From the NCBI RefSeq assembly GCF_964204865.1, contig NC_135250.1, positions 7,750,001 to 7,814,000 of the forward strand: 64,000 nucleotides of DNA, in the 5' to 3' direction. Below are positions 1 through 12,486 of this stretch, piece by piece. Within the stretch, counting starts at the first letter, position 1, and each line of letters begins with the position of its first letter. A program made the translations under genes and the position numbers. The notes beneath the pieces were generated by a model that saw only the letters and a program-made list of their open reading frames with translations, did not search any database and was not told where the DNA came from. This stretch comes from Styela clava. Taxonomy: Eukaryota; Chordata; Ascidiacea; Stolidobranchia; Styelidae.

Positions 1-109
1 TAAAATCACTTTTTCAAAGCTACAGAACTCAGTACGACACAATTTCCATTGGCTTAAATTACGTATTGGGCACGACACTAATGAAAAATATAATAAACAA
101 ATCTATTAC

Positions 110-3100
110 GTGCATAAACTCCGGGCGTAGCTTTCATCAGTGCAGGTCACCGTACCTCCAACTACTCGACCTCTATTTCTGCATTGCTGCCCTGTGATGG
201 TTTAATAAAATATATAGATTTTCATATCAAACAATTTAGCATTATTAAAGAGGGTGGGTTATGTTAACTTATGTACGCCAACTTGTACCTTTCCAAAATG
301 CGAAACTTGGCTAAATGTCAAAGTGTGGGTATATCTATATCACAAAAGTGTTCACTTGGAACGATTCATAAAATATAGGAATGCTTTCTGTCGCAATCTG
401 ACCCTAAATTTCCTACCAGACCCACAGTAGCGACAGAAGTAAACAAGAGAGCAATCAACAGCAAATTTCTGCGTGAAATATCGGGTCGCTTCATGTCGAG
501 TAAATGATTGGATGAAAAAAATTGAAAATACAAATTTTAAACGAATAAAACGACATTCACAATCTTACTCTGGCAAGCAGCAAGTGGTGCACTCCATTCT
601 CCCGAGTCTAAACATATGCTAACTGGTGTGTTGATTATTGTCCTGAAAAGTTCACACTCGACCCTAATAAAAGAAAAGCGTATGACATGGAGTATATATT
701 AATGTTTACCGGTTTAACCTTTCAGTTTTCACCAACATTTACTTAACACACTTACGTGCATATGCTTTTTGCTAAATTTCCATTCGTGCATTTTACTGTA
801 CCACCTTCCACAGTTCCTCGAGGTTCACAAACTATTTCTGAAAACGGACAGTGAAAATGACAGTTACTGAATCATTAGCGACATAAAACCTGCCCTTTTC
901 ATTGAAAGATTTTTTTGTAGTTATGGCCTAATATTGAAAAGAAATCGATGATGTATTTTAATAGTAGCCTTCCAGAAAATGTTCCACGTAATAGATACAC
1001 TTAGCCTGACACAATTGTCCATTGAGCATTGCAGAATAACACTATACGAAACCTCAAAAAAAAAATTAAATGCTAAAATTGTCAGATTTATCCTCGAAAC
1101 GAACAAGATTACTTACGTTCACATTCCGGCAGTGGATTGCTCCATTCCGTAGAATCTAAGCAAGTGCTTGACGATTCACCAGATAATCTTCGTCCTTTAT
1201 TGCATCTCGCTCTGCAGGAAATCCGCCAAATAAATATATTCGTACAATAAGTCTCCATTCGATTTACAAAGCTTTCTCACTATACTTAACATCACCTTAC
1301 TTACCTACAATTACTAGCAACAAAATTTCTGTTCGTGCACGTAACGTATCCATGTTCAAGTGGTCCCCGAGGTCGGCATTCTAATTCTGTTGAACGAATA
1401 AAAGCATGTGTATACGTAACAATATATGGGGATAATTTTGATCCACTTGGTTTTTGCACTCATTGTGCCGCATGTAGGTCATGTACGTTTTCTATTTTTT
1501 AACGCGACTCATTGGTTTACGCCAGTGGTCTACAACACGCGGGCCGCATGCGGCCCGCCAGGCATTTTTTTGCGGCCCGCGTCATCGTTGGGATTTTTCC
1601 ACAAAAACTATAGTAGTACAACTAATGTCAACTATTAGTAAGTTTTATCGTGATATTTCTCATCAAGAATCCGGTCCGACTGTGAAAAGTGAAGCAAAAA
1701 TTTCCCGCCCATTATCCATTTTCATGTTTTATTCTATGGTTATAATTCAATTATAAATTCAATAATTTCATTTCGCATGTTCATTGTGACGTAATAAACG
1801 AGTTTCGGTCAGTCCATTGTGCCCGAGAAAGGTTTACAAAGCCAATCGCACATTCACGTCGTATACATGCGATGTTTGGCAGTTCTTATATTAGCGAGCA
1901 GTTTTTTTTCCAAGTATGAAAGTTAGCCCTCCGCACTGGACTAACGGACGAGCATTTGCATGTTGTCTTAAGACTAGCAACCCAACGCAAAATAAGGCCA
2001 AACATCGAAACCAAATATCCAGCACAAGTAAATAAATATGCTTCATGGTTCGTTTGCTGTAAGATTGAAGTGTAATTTCAACACAGTACATTCAGATACC
2101 CATTTTTGTATCTATGTTCTTGGTTTGCGGCCCGCGTGGTCAATAAATTCCAAAAAGTGGCCCGCGACATGTTTTGAGTTGAAGACACCTGGCTTAGTTT
2201 CGTATGCCATTTAAACGTCATACGTAATAACATATTATTGTGTTTCTAAAATATTAAATCATTTGAAAGTATCAAATACATTTAATTATTCCAATAAATT
2301 CTTCTTCTCTACTTCGAGAGGATATTAATATTGCGTTCTGAATGAATAAATAAATTTTGAATGAATTCCTCTTAATTGGAATGATGAGTAGTTCAATTTA
2401 ACCATTGCTGTTACACCTATATGTGATGAACTTTGTGATTATCAGCTATATGTTGTCTAAATTGCAATGTAATTTCACTGACACGACGATCTGCTTAGCT
2501 ATAATATCTTCTTGTTGGCAATGTTCGGCCACGTAGAATTTAACAAATGCTCTTACTACGGACAATTTTACATCCTTGTCTGGACAAGAATGGTATTGAG
2601 ACAAAGCGAAATAAACTCGATGCAGGTGAATGTATATCTACGAACAGTTGGGCAAACTTGAAACATTGATATGTTCGTTTAAAAATCGTGGCTCAACTAT
2701 GATTCGAACTAGCTTGAAATCTGAAGACCGTTGCATTGCTAGCTTTACGCTTGTTTTGGAAAATATGCTGACAAGGTTTGTGACATGACGTAATAAATTA
2801 CACTAATTAATCGTGAGTCTAGACGCAAGGGACGTTGACGTATTTTTGTTTATATTTTCACATGCAATTAACAAAGTCTATTATTTGCAGTAGAAATTTG
2901 CATTCTATCCCGAAATTCAAATTTGCAAAGGTTTCGATCATTTAAGCACTACATGACAATCACTTTTTGAATAATTATATAATTAGAAAAATATATTGAT
3001 CAACTTACTTCTACATGCTGGCAACGAAAAGTCCCATTCTCCTTCCGATGAGCATGTGCTTTGCGCTTCTCCGACCATGAAATGCCCAGAATTACATTCA

Positions 3101-6100
3101 GCTCTATAATTTAAAAAGGGATATTTGCAGGCTTGTCCATGGGACATATTTTCGGTCCCATTCCCATCCCATAGCAATTATGCTTGTCCCATCCCATGGG
3201 ATTCACATTGAAATGAAATTTGTTAAATTTAGGTTTAGCGTCCACTATTTAGGACTACATGCACGAAGAGACATGCAAAACAACAAAATTTACGGACTTT
3301 ATAAACTTTATATCCATAACTTCTATATACATGTGCTAGAGCTAAGATCTGAAGCCCGAGCCCGACTCGACATTTCGGGTCGGGTCGGGCCTGAAATGCC
3401 AATCATTACGTTCGGGTCGGGTCGGGCTTCTCTATCGCTGACTTTTTTTGAAATAAATACTTAAACTATGTGTGGATACTAAACAAAGGAATACCTGTTA
3501 TAAAGGAAATAATTCGAATAAAACAAAGAAGAAGCTGTAATGGACCTTTCCTCGACCTTTAACCCCCGAAAATATTCTTCCTATACTTTACCATGCTCGG
3601 GTCGGGTCGGGCCTGCAAATCCAGTTTATTAGGCGGGCTCGAGAATGGTCGGGTTCAATACCCACGGGCCCCCGTCGGGTCGGGCCTGCGAATCCAGTTA
3701 AATTAGTCGGGCTCGGGTCGGGTCTGGTTTAATACCCACGGGCCCGGGTCGGGTCGGGCTGGAATTTTTTGGGCCGATCTTACCTCTAACATGTGGCCAT
3801 CAGACCCTTCACGAAGTATATTGTTAATGCTGCATATATTTTGCTTTTTATAACCGACAAGAGAGCTCTGCTCAAATGTATGCCCACGAAGTCGATAACA
3901 AAATGTTTTACCATCATTTTCCCGAGAATCATACGGTTTTCCTGTCCCATGGGATTTACAATTGTGTGCTATCCCATCCCATGGGAATACCATGGACAAC
4001 CCTGGATATTTGTAAAATTTATCTATATCTAATGAAGTCGCTATAGCTTTTCGTTATTTAACTGTTTCGGCCTCCAATTTTAAGTCGTAAAATGGCTCAT
4101 AATGATTAGATTGGAATATAAATCTATTCATTCATTAATGATTCGGTCTTTATTATGAGTTTGTTTGCTAAACCATGGCCATTTGAAGTTGAGCCATGCT
4201 GCTGTTTATCAGTATTATTTCAATTTCCTACTTGTAGCTTTTATATCACGATTTATAAAATGTACCTTTTAAAAGAAAGTTCATCTCTTAGTTCTCTCAT
4301 CACATTACATTGACAATAATGAATAAATAAATAGTTGATTCAAATATCAATACTGTACATATATATATATATATATTCATATATATAAATACACAGCAGA
4401 TAAATCAGTAATCACCTGCATATACTTTTAGTGAAAGATCCCATTGAACATCCTACTTTCCCAAACATAATGAAGCCTCTTGGCGGACACATTATTCCTA
4501 AAAAAATAGAACATCCATCAAGATTCAGGTTCAATTCATATAAATATACATGAGTTGCTTCTGTAACGATGTATCGAAAACGTTTAACAAATAAAAACCT
4601 CTGCATGGCTGTCTTTGCATTTGTTTTGCAGGTTGTTCACGTATGATCGAATAGGACTTTCCGATGTTCAGAACAGATAATTCAAAACAATATTAATCAC
4701 ATCCGATTTCGATTAGCTATTTACTTTTTCAATTACTGCATATGCAAATCAATTTGTCGTAAACACAAAAGAATAAAAAAATTTGGCATGTACGATCAAT
4801 AATAGATTTATCATTCATAAGATGAAAACGAACAAAAAGTGGGAATTATCATAAATCAATCTACTAAAATCTTGTCACGATTCAATAATAGTGCATGCCA
4901 ATGTTATCGGAAGTAAGTTTCTTGAGTATTAATCATAACAATCCTATTTAACTTTTATTACGTAAGATTGCTCAAATCGAAGCAAAGTCACGAACATCAG
5001 AAACATTGACGATAGCAAAGTGGCGAGTGTCCAATAACACACTTACTGCTACGTATTGAAGTCATGGCTCAGGAACATTATTTGAACTGAGTTCAGTTCA
5101 AACCCTCACTTGCTTATGATGTAAATGTATATAGTATACCGTGAATTGCAAATACCTAAATTATTTTACAATTTGAACTATTATAATGAGTTTACTTAGA
5201 CACATTGGCAAAGGACTACTCCATTTTCCATCGATTTGACAAATTGATGTAGAGTCTCCTCGCATTCGATAATCCCTGTTACACTTATACCTGATTTAAA
5301 TGAAAAATATAAAATTATCAAACCAATAATGATTAAATATGTAACTAAACGGCTTATTGAAATTTGTCCATGGGCATGAAACAAATTAAATATTTCAATA
5401 TATAAAAATGCAATCACATCAAACATCAACAACAGGCTGATGAGCGTCGATATGCTTGAAATTAATCCCTCCCACGGTCAAGTCAAGCTTATAAATCTAT
5501 CAAGTAATGATATTAATACTAACCGACAAATACTGTTTGCTGTTGTTCCTTTATTGCATGTTGTTGACCCGTGCAAGACTCTAGGTCTTTTTGGACAACT
5601 GATTTCTTAAAATAAATAAAAAGTTCGTGATAATATTTAGAAAAAATATATTTTGATTTTCAAAACCGCAATAGGTATAGTTTTTATATTTGTGCCAAGC
5701 TTTGTATTACCAAGAATGGTTATTGTAAAGTGGTGTTTAAATATATTCAATGAAAATATTGAAAATAAAATATAATTTTTTCTCAACAATTTAATTTTTG
5801 GTCCAGACAGCTACTCAATCAGGTATCCCAAAACAACTGTACATCTGATTGTTAATCGGAAAATCAATTGAAGTGACTGGCCGCTATGAAAACGAGGCAA
5901 TTCCATTTATACCAACCTTCACACACTGGCATCTTATGGCTCCACTTTCCATTTTCCTGGCAATGGCGTTCATTTAAACCTTTCATCGTTCTGTCCGGGT
6001 CGCATGTGAACCTAATAGAAGGCAAACGTTACAAATGTGGGACAGTAGTTGACTGATTGGCGCTAAATGTATTAATAGATATTGATAACGACCAATTATG

Positions 6101-9100
6101 AAGCTATTCCAATAAATTTTATAGCTTTTCGACTCAATTGTATAATAATTAATTGACCTGCATCTACTTTGTACTCTTCTCCCGTCACTGCATTCAGCAT
6201 TCCCGCCGATCAGTTTGTCAGAAATTGGACAAAGAATTGCTATAATATGTATGTATTGCTTATAATAATACATGCATTGAAAGAACATTAAATTTGTAGA
6301 TTCCATTTTCAATTCTGTTCAAAATAGTAGCATCAAGAAAAAGAGATTCTGAGCTATTTATGATATAAATAGCACAAAGTCCAGCAAATTCCAAAAATGA
6401 AATATTTGGCATGTGGAGGCATTTAATATGAGCGAAAGAGATTCCATATTGTTAGTGATAATATGAAATAAAACTTTTCACTTACGAACACAAAATGGTG
6501 GCCGCAAAGTCCACAATCCATACATTGTACATGTACTTTGTCTAAAACCTCGTAAAATATATCCTGGTCTACACTGTGCTCTGAATAAAATTGTATATGA
6601 AAGTGAGTACTTTTTGTTTATTTTATTTATATTAAGTGGGTACAAAATTTCCAATCGACATGTAAAAGGTCTTACATTACACAAATGTTATTGTGGCAGA
6701 ATTCAAGCAAACTTGGGTAATATATAAAAAATGATTTCATACGAACACGAATTTTGTTTGGAGTTCAGAATATTATTCGTACAAAAATACGCTACGATGG
6801 TTCACATACACTCACCGGCATTTGCTACCTGCAAAGTTTCCCTTTGTGCATGAATACCATCCGTTTCTTATATTAATTCGTTGACGGCATATAACATCTT
6901 AAATAAAAATTAAGTAGCCTATTCAAAATTTGTATTTTCAAACTGGCGTTTTTTATATTAAATTTCTGTGGCATATCTGGAAGTATTTAATAGTAATAAT
7001 GTTTTGCATCACAAACTGTTTTTATACTTTTTGTAAAAATTGACATATAGCGCCAATATGCTCCATTTGGGATCTGCTACTGTCTTTTCTTAGATTATTA
7101 GAAATAATATAAATGACCTATTTTTCTAGTTTCGTGAAAGTCAGACATTTATCCAACTTAAAGGGGGTAGTTGAAGAAGAATAGTTGAGAACCACATAGC
7201 ATACCAATACATGAATTTTTGAAGAAATTTACTTACCCCCGCAGCGCGCAAACGGATGACTCCAGTATCCATTCGACTTGCAATAATTTGTTTTCGTTCC
7301 GACCAATCTAGTGCCAGAGTTACATGTTGTGCTATAGCAAAAGTATAGGATAGATGTGATTACTTTGAATAATATTATAATTTCAATTTGCTTTAGCCAT
7401 AGCATACCTACATTGGCTGCCCGGTAGTCTCCCGTTTGAGCAAGAAATCATCCCTCGGTGAACGTAGTTTGGCGGATTAGGGCACATCACTTGTCCTAAA
7501 GTGAATGTTAAAAAGTAAGAAATTGTCTTTAATCAAAGTTTTGACGAAATGTGGAATGATTACAAAGTGTACTATCGTGTCCCACACTTGTCCTACTTAA
7601 CCCGCTTGTTCTGCCAAAGTATTACATCTATCCTAACTAAGAGCATAATTCACATATGCATACTTTAACCATTTGCTTCACAATAAATGTCTAACCCCAT
7701 TTCAGGACAATGGGACAAGCGCTAATGAGGGGACAAGTAGAACGTGATATTGTTGAGATACTGTGATAGCAGATTCACAACCAATGCCGCGCTACGAGCA
7801 ACATAAAAGTTCATGCTTACAAAAGGAACAATTCAGGCCAATATTATCAGAAAATATTTAATCGATCAATTATGAAATCAAATTTGACGTAATGCATTTT
7901 CATTTCTATTACAGTGAGAATACACAGAAGTCACTGTTGTATTGGCGGAAAGCCATGCAATGGTGATAACAACTGATTTAGGTCACAAAAAAAGAACATA
8001 GAAAAATAGCAAATATCCAATATTACCAAAACATTGCTCTCTGGCAATATTACACATGCTTGTAAAGCAGCAGCAACGACACACGGAGTTTCTTTCATAT
8101 GGATTGCATTGTGTGGGTTTCCAAGCGTCTCTTAGATTCTGTCAGTAATATATGTTGGATTAAATCACTACTATTAGGCAAACATGCTGTGACATTCGCT
8201 GAAAATCAATACATTGAGAGTAGCAGTCGACATACCTGAACGTGATTATTCTCACACGCCCTTGATTCCTTGCATTGCTTGAAAATTAATAATCCACCAC
8301 CCCATCCTCCATGATTACGAAGTTCGATTTCACAAGCGTCCTATCAACACAAAAAACTTAGTATGTATATATAATATAAATTGCAAACAGAAGAGTTACC
8401 CAAAGACCTCCAATGACAAAGAATCATCACTGAAGGTCTGTCGATAACCCTTCGTTCGGGCTATTTTTTTTTTATTATCAGTGATTACCGAAAACAATTT
8501 AACTTTTTAAAAATAGTGCAAATATATTTTGTACCTGTCGATATCCACATGTTCTAATTCTCCCAGTTGCACGACATTCTTGATCGGAACGAACACCAGA
8601 GCATTCCAAGCAAGTGATACCTAAATCGAAAGTAAGGCATGTTTGTAGAGACATAAATTTGTGAACAAAAATTGTTTTCATCTGGTTTGTATACGTTTTA
8701 AAACTGCAAAAGTACCCATGTTGGGCAATAGGATCAGTTAAGATCCAATCTCTCGTTTTGTATTTTCATTCTCTCGCTTTGAAGACGGACGTGTCTTTAT
8801 TAACAAGCAGTTACCTTCATCTGCAGAGCTAACTTTGTCTAATCCATGACCCATATCCCCAATTAGGGAGAATAGTGTGCGAGAACAGAAAATAGTGAAA
8901 CGGGAGTTGGATACCGAATTGTTTTGGCCCCAGTAATTCACTCAAGTCGACCTTATATTTCGCTTGACTTACATTTTACTCCCATCCAGTATTTACCAAT
9001 TCCGATTTGTTATCAAGATATAAAGAAAAATGTTTTAACAGAAATTAAGATTTTTACAAATATTTCCAGGAAACAAACGCTTAATTTGTGACAGAGAAGC

Positions 9101-12100
9101 ATCTGCAGTCCGCACTAAAAAAAAATTTTCGAATTCCCCTTTTATCACCTAATTTGCTGGACTTTCCTGTTGTCGAAGTGATCTCAATTTGAATAAAATA
9201 AAACATTCGATACAATTTAAGCTTAAACTGTGGCTTGCTGGCATGAGAGGCAAGTATTTGATATGAGATAGGAACTAAGATATTTCAGCACCAGCACGAA
9301 TACCACGTTATAATGCGGTTTACGCCCATGAAATTATGAAATGTTAGACTACTGGCTACGCGTATTTATTCCACAGCGAATAATACGAAAATGAATTCAA
9401 AGTTCGAGTTATACTGATTGTGAGATTATATCAAATTTATTCCCTTCGCAAAGCCAGAATTGTTTGACAAGTTAAGTCAGTCGAATATAATACGATTCAT
9501 CTGTGTCGTTAGGGTTCGCGGGTGATTGGTATTAAATGAATTCACTTTTTTTTTTACTATTCTTCGTTGCAGATGATAGATTAATGTCATCTAAAATGCA
9601 TTGAATGACGTCGAAACAATTTTAAATGATGACAACCTTATTTAAATATCATGATTAGGTATGCTAATACAAACGGTGTTGAATATAACGTACGAATTCA
9701 AAAAGGTACAATGACGTGGATCATATAACCCATATATACTATCGATCTGTTTATTGGCGCTTCAAAACCGGTTGAAATTTCAACCTTTATCTTCAGACGC
9801 ATCACTTGTTAATACACTCGTCATGTATATGTAAATCAAACACTCTTCTGATTGTCGAATTTAATATGATAGAAATTACCAACACGTCATGCACTCAGCT
9901 ATCGCACGTTTTTATCTATCTTATAGAATGATATGTTATTTGATGAATGTGTAAGATTTCTCAAAAATTCACCAACAAACAAACCCATGTACCGTTGAAC
10001 TTTCAATACTTGAGTAATTAGTAGATTACAGATTGAAACCGCCATCCCTTTTATATCTTATAATTTATTCTCATTTCCACTAGTTGCAAATTGCATATAG
10101 GAAAATTCATGTTAATTATAACACTAATTTTTAAAATGATTCGGACAAAACAATCGAAAGTTATCAATCACGTTCTAACTGCAAATAATTTACCTTTCAA
10201 GTGGTTGTCAAGAGTGGCAACAATTAAACAGAACCGGTAAACAATAATTTTCTATTTACATTTTCTATTTGTTTCTGGATATAAGCATTTTTGTTAGCCA
10301 TTAATTATAGGAATCTGCCGAATTTTAAACGTGACTTAGCACTTTTTCAACGACGAAAAGACTCTTGAAACAAAAACGGATCACGATTTGTTTCACGTGA
10401 AAACGCCATTTAATTTAAAGTATCTGTTATTACTGATACATTATCGCCAGTGGGACTATTATGAAGTGCTTCTGTAATAGCCGTTCCGAAGAACGCTGGA
10501 CAAAGGCTTGCTCTCTCAGTCTCGAGGAGGTCAGAAAAACCCGGCTCGTTTGGATTTTATACTACTTTCCACTATTTTGCTATCGTCTGTGGTCGATGTG
10601 GCGGATGTGGGTTTATCATCAGTCTTCCCCATTAGAATTTAAACCCGGGTCTTTATCGTCCAGAATTAATTATAAAACACGAACCGCGGATACTGTTCCC
10701 TTCACATATGACCAATATCTCGGCTCAAATATAAATATTTGAAAAAACTCAAACCCAAGTTACAGATTACCCGAAATAGATGACAACCAACTTGAATTTT
10801 CTCAAAACTATTAAATAAAAATCGCTGATGTAAAATATTTGTTAAAAATAATCGTTAGCTAGTTTCAAGCATGGTTGCGATTTCGAATTCCAGAACCTAC
10901 TTTACTCCTAAACTTTCGTAAATTCAATGTTTCGTCTTATTTAATTCTTTTCCAAGAAAGTTTAAGTAAATTTACTTCTGAAAGACAAAAGCCGTGCCTG
11001 TCGGAACGAAAGTTTCAAAATTTTATAAATTCGAAATATTTGATTATGATGGGAGGATCCGATTTACATTTCCGAATACTATTAGTTATTTTATTCAACA
11101 GTTAATCCCGCTTAGCACTACAAAGCTAGTGTAAATAAATAATAACACCGGTTTTGCGCTGAGCCGGGGATTAGACATGCTTCTAGGTTTTTGTATGATA
11201 GAATTTATTAAATTTATAGAAGAAACGGGTTTGTCACCGAATTTAGAAAAAAACATGTATTTGAGATTGAAAAATGCCCCGCGGAAAATGATGCAATCGT
11301 GCTATATTTGAACTTGTATCATACTCGCTTGGAGTGTAATTCTTGTGTTATGCGAAAGAAAGCATATAGTTCATATAGCACGTTTAACTGTGGATCATGG
11401 TCATCGAAATGATTTTCCTAGGAAAATTTCCATGCCATTAAAACTATTGTCCATTGATCCGGAAAAAACAAGCCATTCCCAAGTTTGATACGGCTCGCAA
11501 TTAAGCTTTTTAACAGTAATCAATCACAATGGCGATTTAACGAATAAAAATGAACTCAACTGATAGTGTCTGGTATCTAATGAATATTTTTCAAAAATAA
11601 ACAAAACATGACACAGCGGGTTACTTTGAGTTCAAGTTTTGGATTCAAAATAATTGATTGATTTGTTGCCCGCAAAAATTGTTTTTCGCCAATGGAACGC
11701 AGACTGTTGAGTTTTCATTATTTAGTGATATATTCTTGATGCAAAATCACGAAAACAGAGTGCACTGGCTGCCTTTGTGTATGGAGTTTCATTGATATAA
11801 TAATTGAATTCGTATGGTAAAGTTTCTATACAAAATGTTTAACAAGTTGGCAAACATATTACGAAAGGACGCGGGATTTGTTATAAGGTGTTTTCCATAA
11901 ATATTGAAGACTTTTATATTTTATTATAATAAATAATGAGGACTTTCATATTTCAATATTATAAATAATGAGGACTTTCAAATTTTACTAATTATCAATA
12001 AATCAATATTTTTTTTATATTCGCATAGTCCGATTCCAAATATAAATTGTTATTAATTTTCTCCAATTTTTTAATTCATACGTTATACATATACTTCGGC

Positions 12101-12486
12101 AAACCACCACATTCTTGGTGACGTACATGTCACCAATTGATACTTCCATATATCGGCGTGAACCTGATGATTTCAAATAAACTGATAATGAGATTAATTT
12201 AGGTTGAAAAATGCAAGATTTTCATACTAAATAGTAAAAAGTTTTATCAGATTGAACCCCAAGCGAATCGCATTTAATGCTATACCTGCCTATTTCCATA
12301 ATAAACCAATTCTATGATACAAAACAAAAATTTTATAGCATGTTTTTCATAACCTAGTATATCGTGTACGATAATATAATATATACAACTTAAAGATTAT
12401 AATTCAAAGCTATTACCTGAGGTTGTTTGTATGGTGAACATCAAAAGAAATCCACTTAGAAGCAACACACGACATACGATCATCAT
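110..12486 (-). CDS. Secreted Ly6-like plus multi-sushi (CCP) protein, partial at its 3' end
   Basis: Nineteen exons were assembled on the minus strand: 12417-12486, 8535-8620, 8236-8340, 8027-8138, 7408-7495, 7237-7331, 6816-6897, 6486-6580, 6158-6239, 5917-6011, 5524-5605, 5196-5290, 4416-4497, 3009-3103, 1305-1386, 1117-1211, 756-837, 569-663 and 110-191. All junctions are GT/AG with matching phases, giving about 566 codons before the window ends. Exon 1 is a signal peptide (MMIVCRVLLLSGFLLMFTIQ). Exons 2-4 form a Ly6/uPAR-like domain. Then come seven complete sushi domains and the first half of an eighth. The sushi domains have six cysteines, as in selectins, with the usual C-x-P start and G-x-W near the last cysteine. 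The second ATG is equally possible as start. The likely role, inferred, is extracellular binding or adhesion; no transmembrane segment is seen in the part present. Confidence 0.9.
1523..2191. mobile_element. hAT-type non-autonomous element with GC-rich ends
   Basis: The left end begins CAGTGGTCTACAA and the right end, read inverted, begins CAGGTGTCTTCAA. Both are followed by GCGGGCC-rich stretches that contrast with the AT-rich surroundings. The middle is AT-rich with no long open frame. A good 8-bp target duplication is not visible (gtttacgc left, gcttagtt right), so the copy is old or my ends are slightly off. It lies in the intron between exons 1305-1386 and 3009-3103 of the sushi gene. 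Confidence 0.6.
2688..2750 (-). repeat. tRNA-like SINE fragment
   Basis: Read on the minus strand this looks like the body of a tRNA: a D-arm-like start, a GGTCTTCAGATT anticodon-like stretch, and AGTTCGAATCA matching a polymerase III B box, ending in TTGAGCCAC. It is intronic in the sushi gene. A clear A box is not visible, so it is a decayed or truncated copy. Confidence 0.45.
3128..4004. mobile_element. hAT-type MITE with perfect 8-bp target duplication
   Basis: Terminal inverted repeats CAGGCTTGTCCATGG (left) and CAGGGTTGTCCATGG (right, inverted) bound the element. The flanks are gatatttg at 3120-3127 and gatatttg at 4005-4012, an exact 8-bp duplication as expected for hAT transposases. 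Subterminal CCCATCCCATGGGA motifs occur at both ends. There is no transposase frame, so it is non-autonomous. A diverged relative sits at 20295-20972. Confidence 0.88.
3337..3788. mobile_element. Second hAT-like element nested inside the 3128-4004 copy
   Basis: The ends are TAGAGCTAAGATCTG and, inverted, TAGAGGTAAGATCGG. The flanks acatgtgc (3329-3336) and acatgtgg (3789-3796) match at seven of eight positions. The interior is rich in tandem GGGTCGGGTCGGGC motifs, the most GC-rich DNA in the window. Its position within another element gives the order of insertion. Confidence 0.75.
4358..4391. repeat. (AT)n microsatellite
   Basis: A run of about nine AT dinucleotides followed by an interrupted second run, in the intron downstream (minus strand) of sushi exon 4416-4497. 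It has no apparent function. Confidence 0.9.
7573..7748. mobile_element. Possible short MITE with imperfect terminal inverted repeats
   Basis: The left end starts TATCGTGTCCCACACTTGTC and the right end, inverted, starts TATCACGTTCTACTTGTCCC. Similarity continues for about 38 bp, through CGCTTGT in both arms. No clear target duplication is seen. It sits in the intron between the Ly6 module and the first sushi exon. Confidence 0.4.
8027..8620 (-). other. Ly6/uPAR-like domain encoded by three exons
   Basis: Exon 8535-8620 starts GITCLECSG and ends phase 0. Exon 8236-8340 carries CEIELRNHGGWGGG and CKESRACENN. Exon 8027-8138 carries QCNPYERNSVCRCCC and ends with a CN pair (SMCN). The opening CxxC and the cysteine-rich end closing in CN are the hallmarks of the three-finger LU fold. 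The count of cysteines is higher than in a minimal LU domain, so an atypical variant is likely. The domain joins the signal peptide in frame across a 3.8-kb intron. Confidence 0.75.
9740..9805 (-). repeat. Retroelement-like tail with a 16-bp palindrome
   Basis: GGTTGAAATTTCAACC at 9770-9785 is a perfect palindrome. On the minus strand it is preceded by CTGAAGATAAA and followed by GGTTTTGAAGCGCCAATAAA. This arrangement resembles the end of some non-LTR or Penelope-like retroelements. The family assignment is a guess from general appearance. Confidence 0.3.
10618..10690 (-). repeat. Possible tRNA-like SINE fragment
   Basis: On the minus strand, GCGGTTCGTG is followed about 30 nt later by GACCCGGGTTTAAATTC, which resembles the T arm and B box of a tRNA. 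It lies in intron 1 of the sushi gene. The match is partial. Confidence 0.3.
11897..11990. repeat. Tandem repeat, about three copies of a 32-bp unit
   Basis: The motif ATAAATAATGAGGACTTTCA occurs twice, starting near 11929 and 11961. A degenerate first copy lies near 11898. The unit is AT-rich and lies in intron 1 of the sushi gene. Confidence 0.75.

Larger units (their letters stand above)
110..7495 (-). repeat. Array of split sushi exons, 82 nt + 95 nt per domain
   Basis: Seven exon pairs and one single exon encode the sushi repeats. Apart from the first exon of the first domain (88 nt), each first-half exon is 82 nt and each second-half exon is 95 nt. Introns alternate strictly between phase 1 (between domains) and phase 2 (inside the domain, after the third cysteine). 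The invariance shows growth by duplicating a two-exon cassette. Each cassette is a symmetrical phase 1-1 block, so copies can be gained or lost without a frameshift. Confidence 0.9.
8621..12416 (-). other. Large first intron of the sushi gene
   Basis: This 3.8-kb intron separates the signal-peptide exon from the Ly6 exons. I found no further exon with convincing sites in it. It holds a retroelement-like tail near 9.77 kb, a tRNA-like fragment near 10.65 kb and a short tandem repeat near 11.9 kb. Confidence 0.6.

Noticed and set aside
1481-1756. 91-codon plus-strand frame
   Set aside because: It runs from intron into the GC-rich hAT end and is a by-product of the element.
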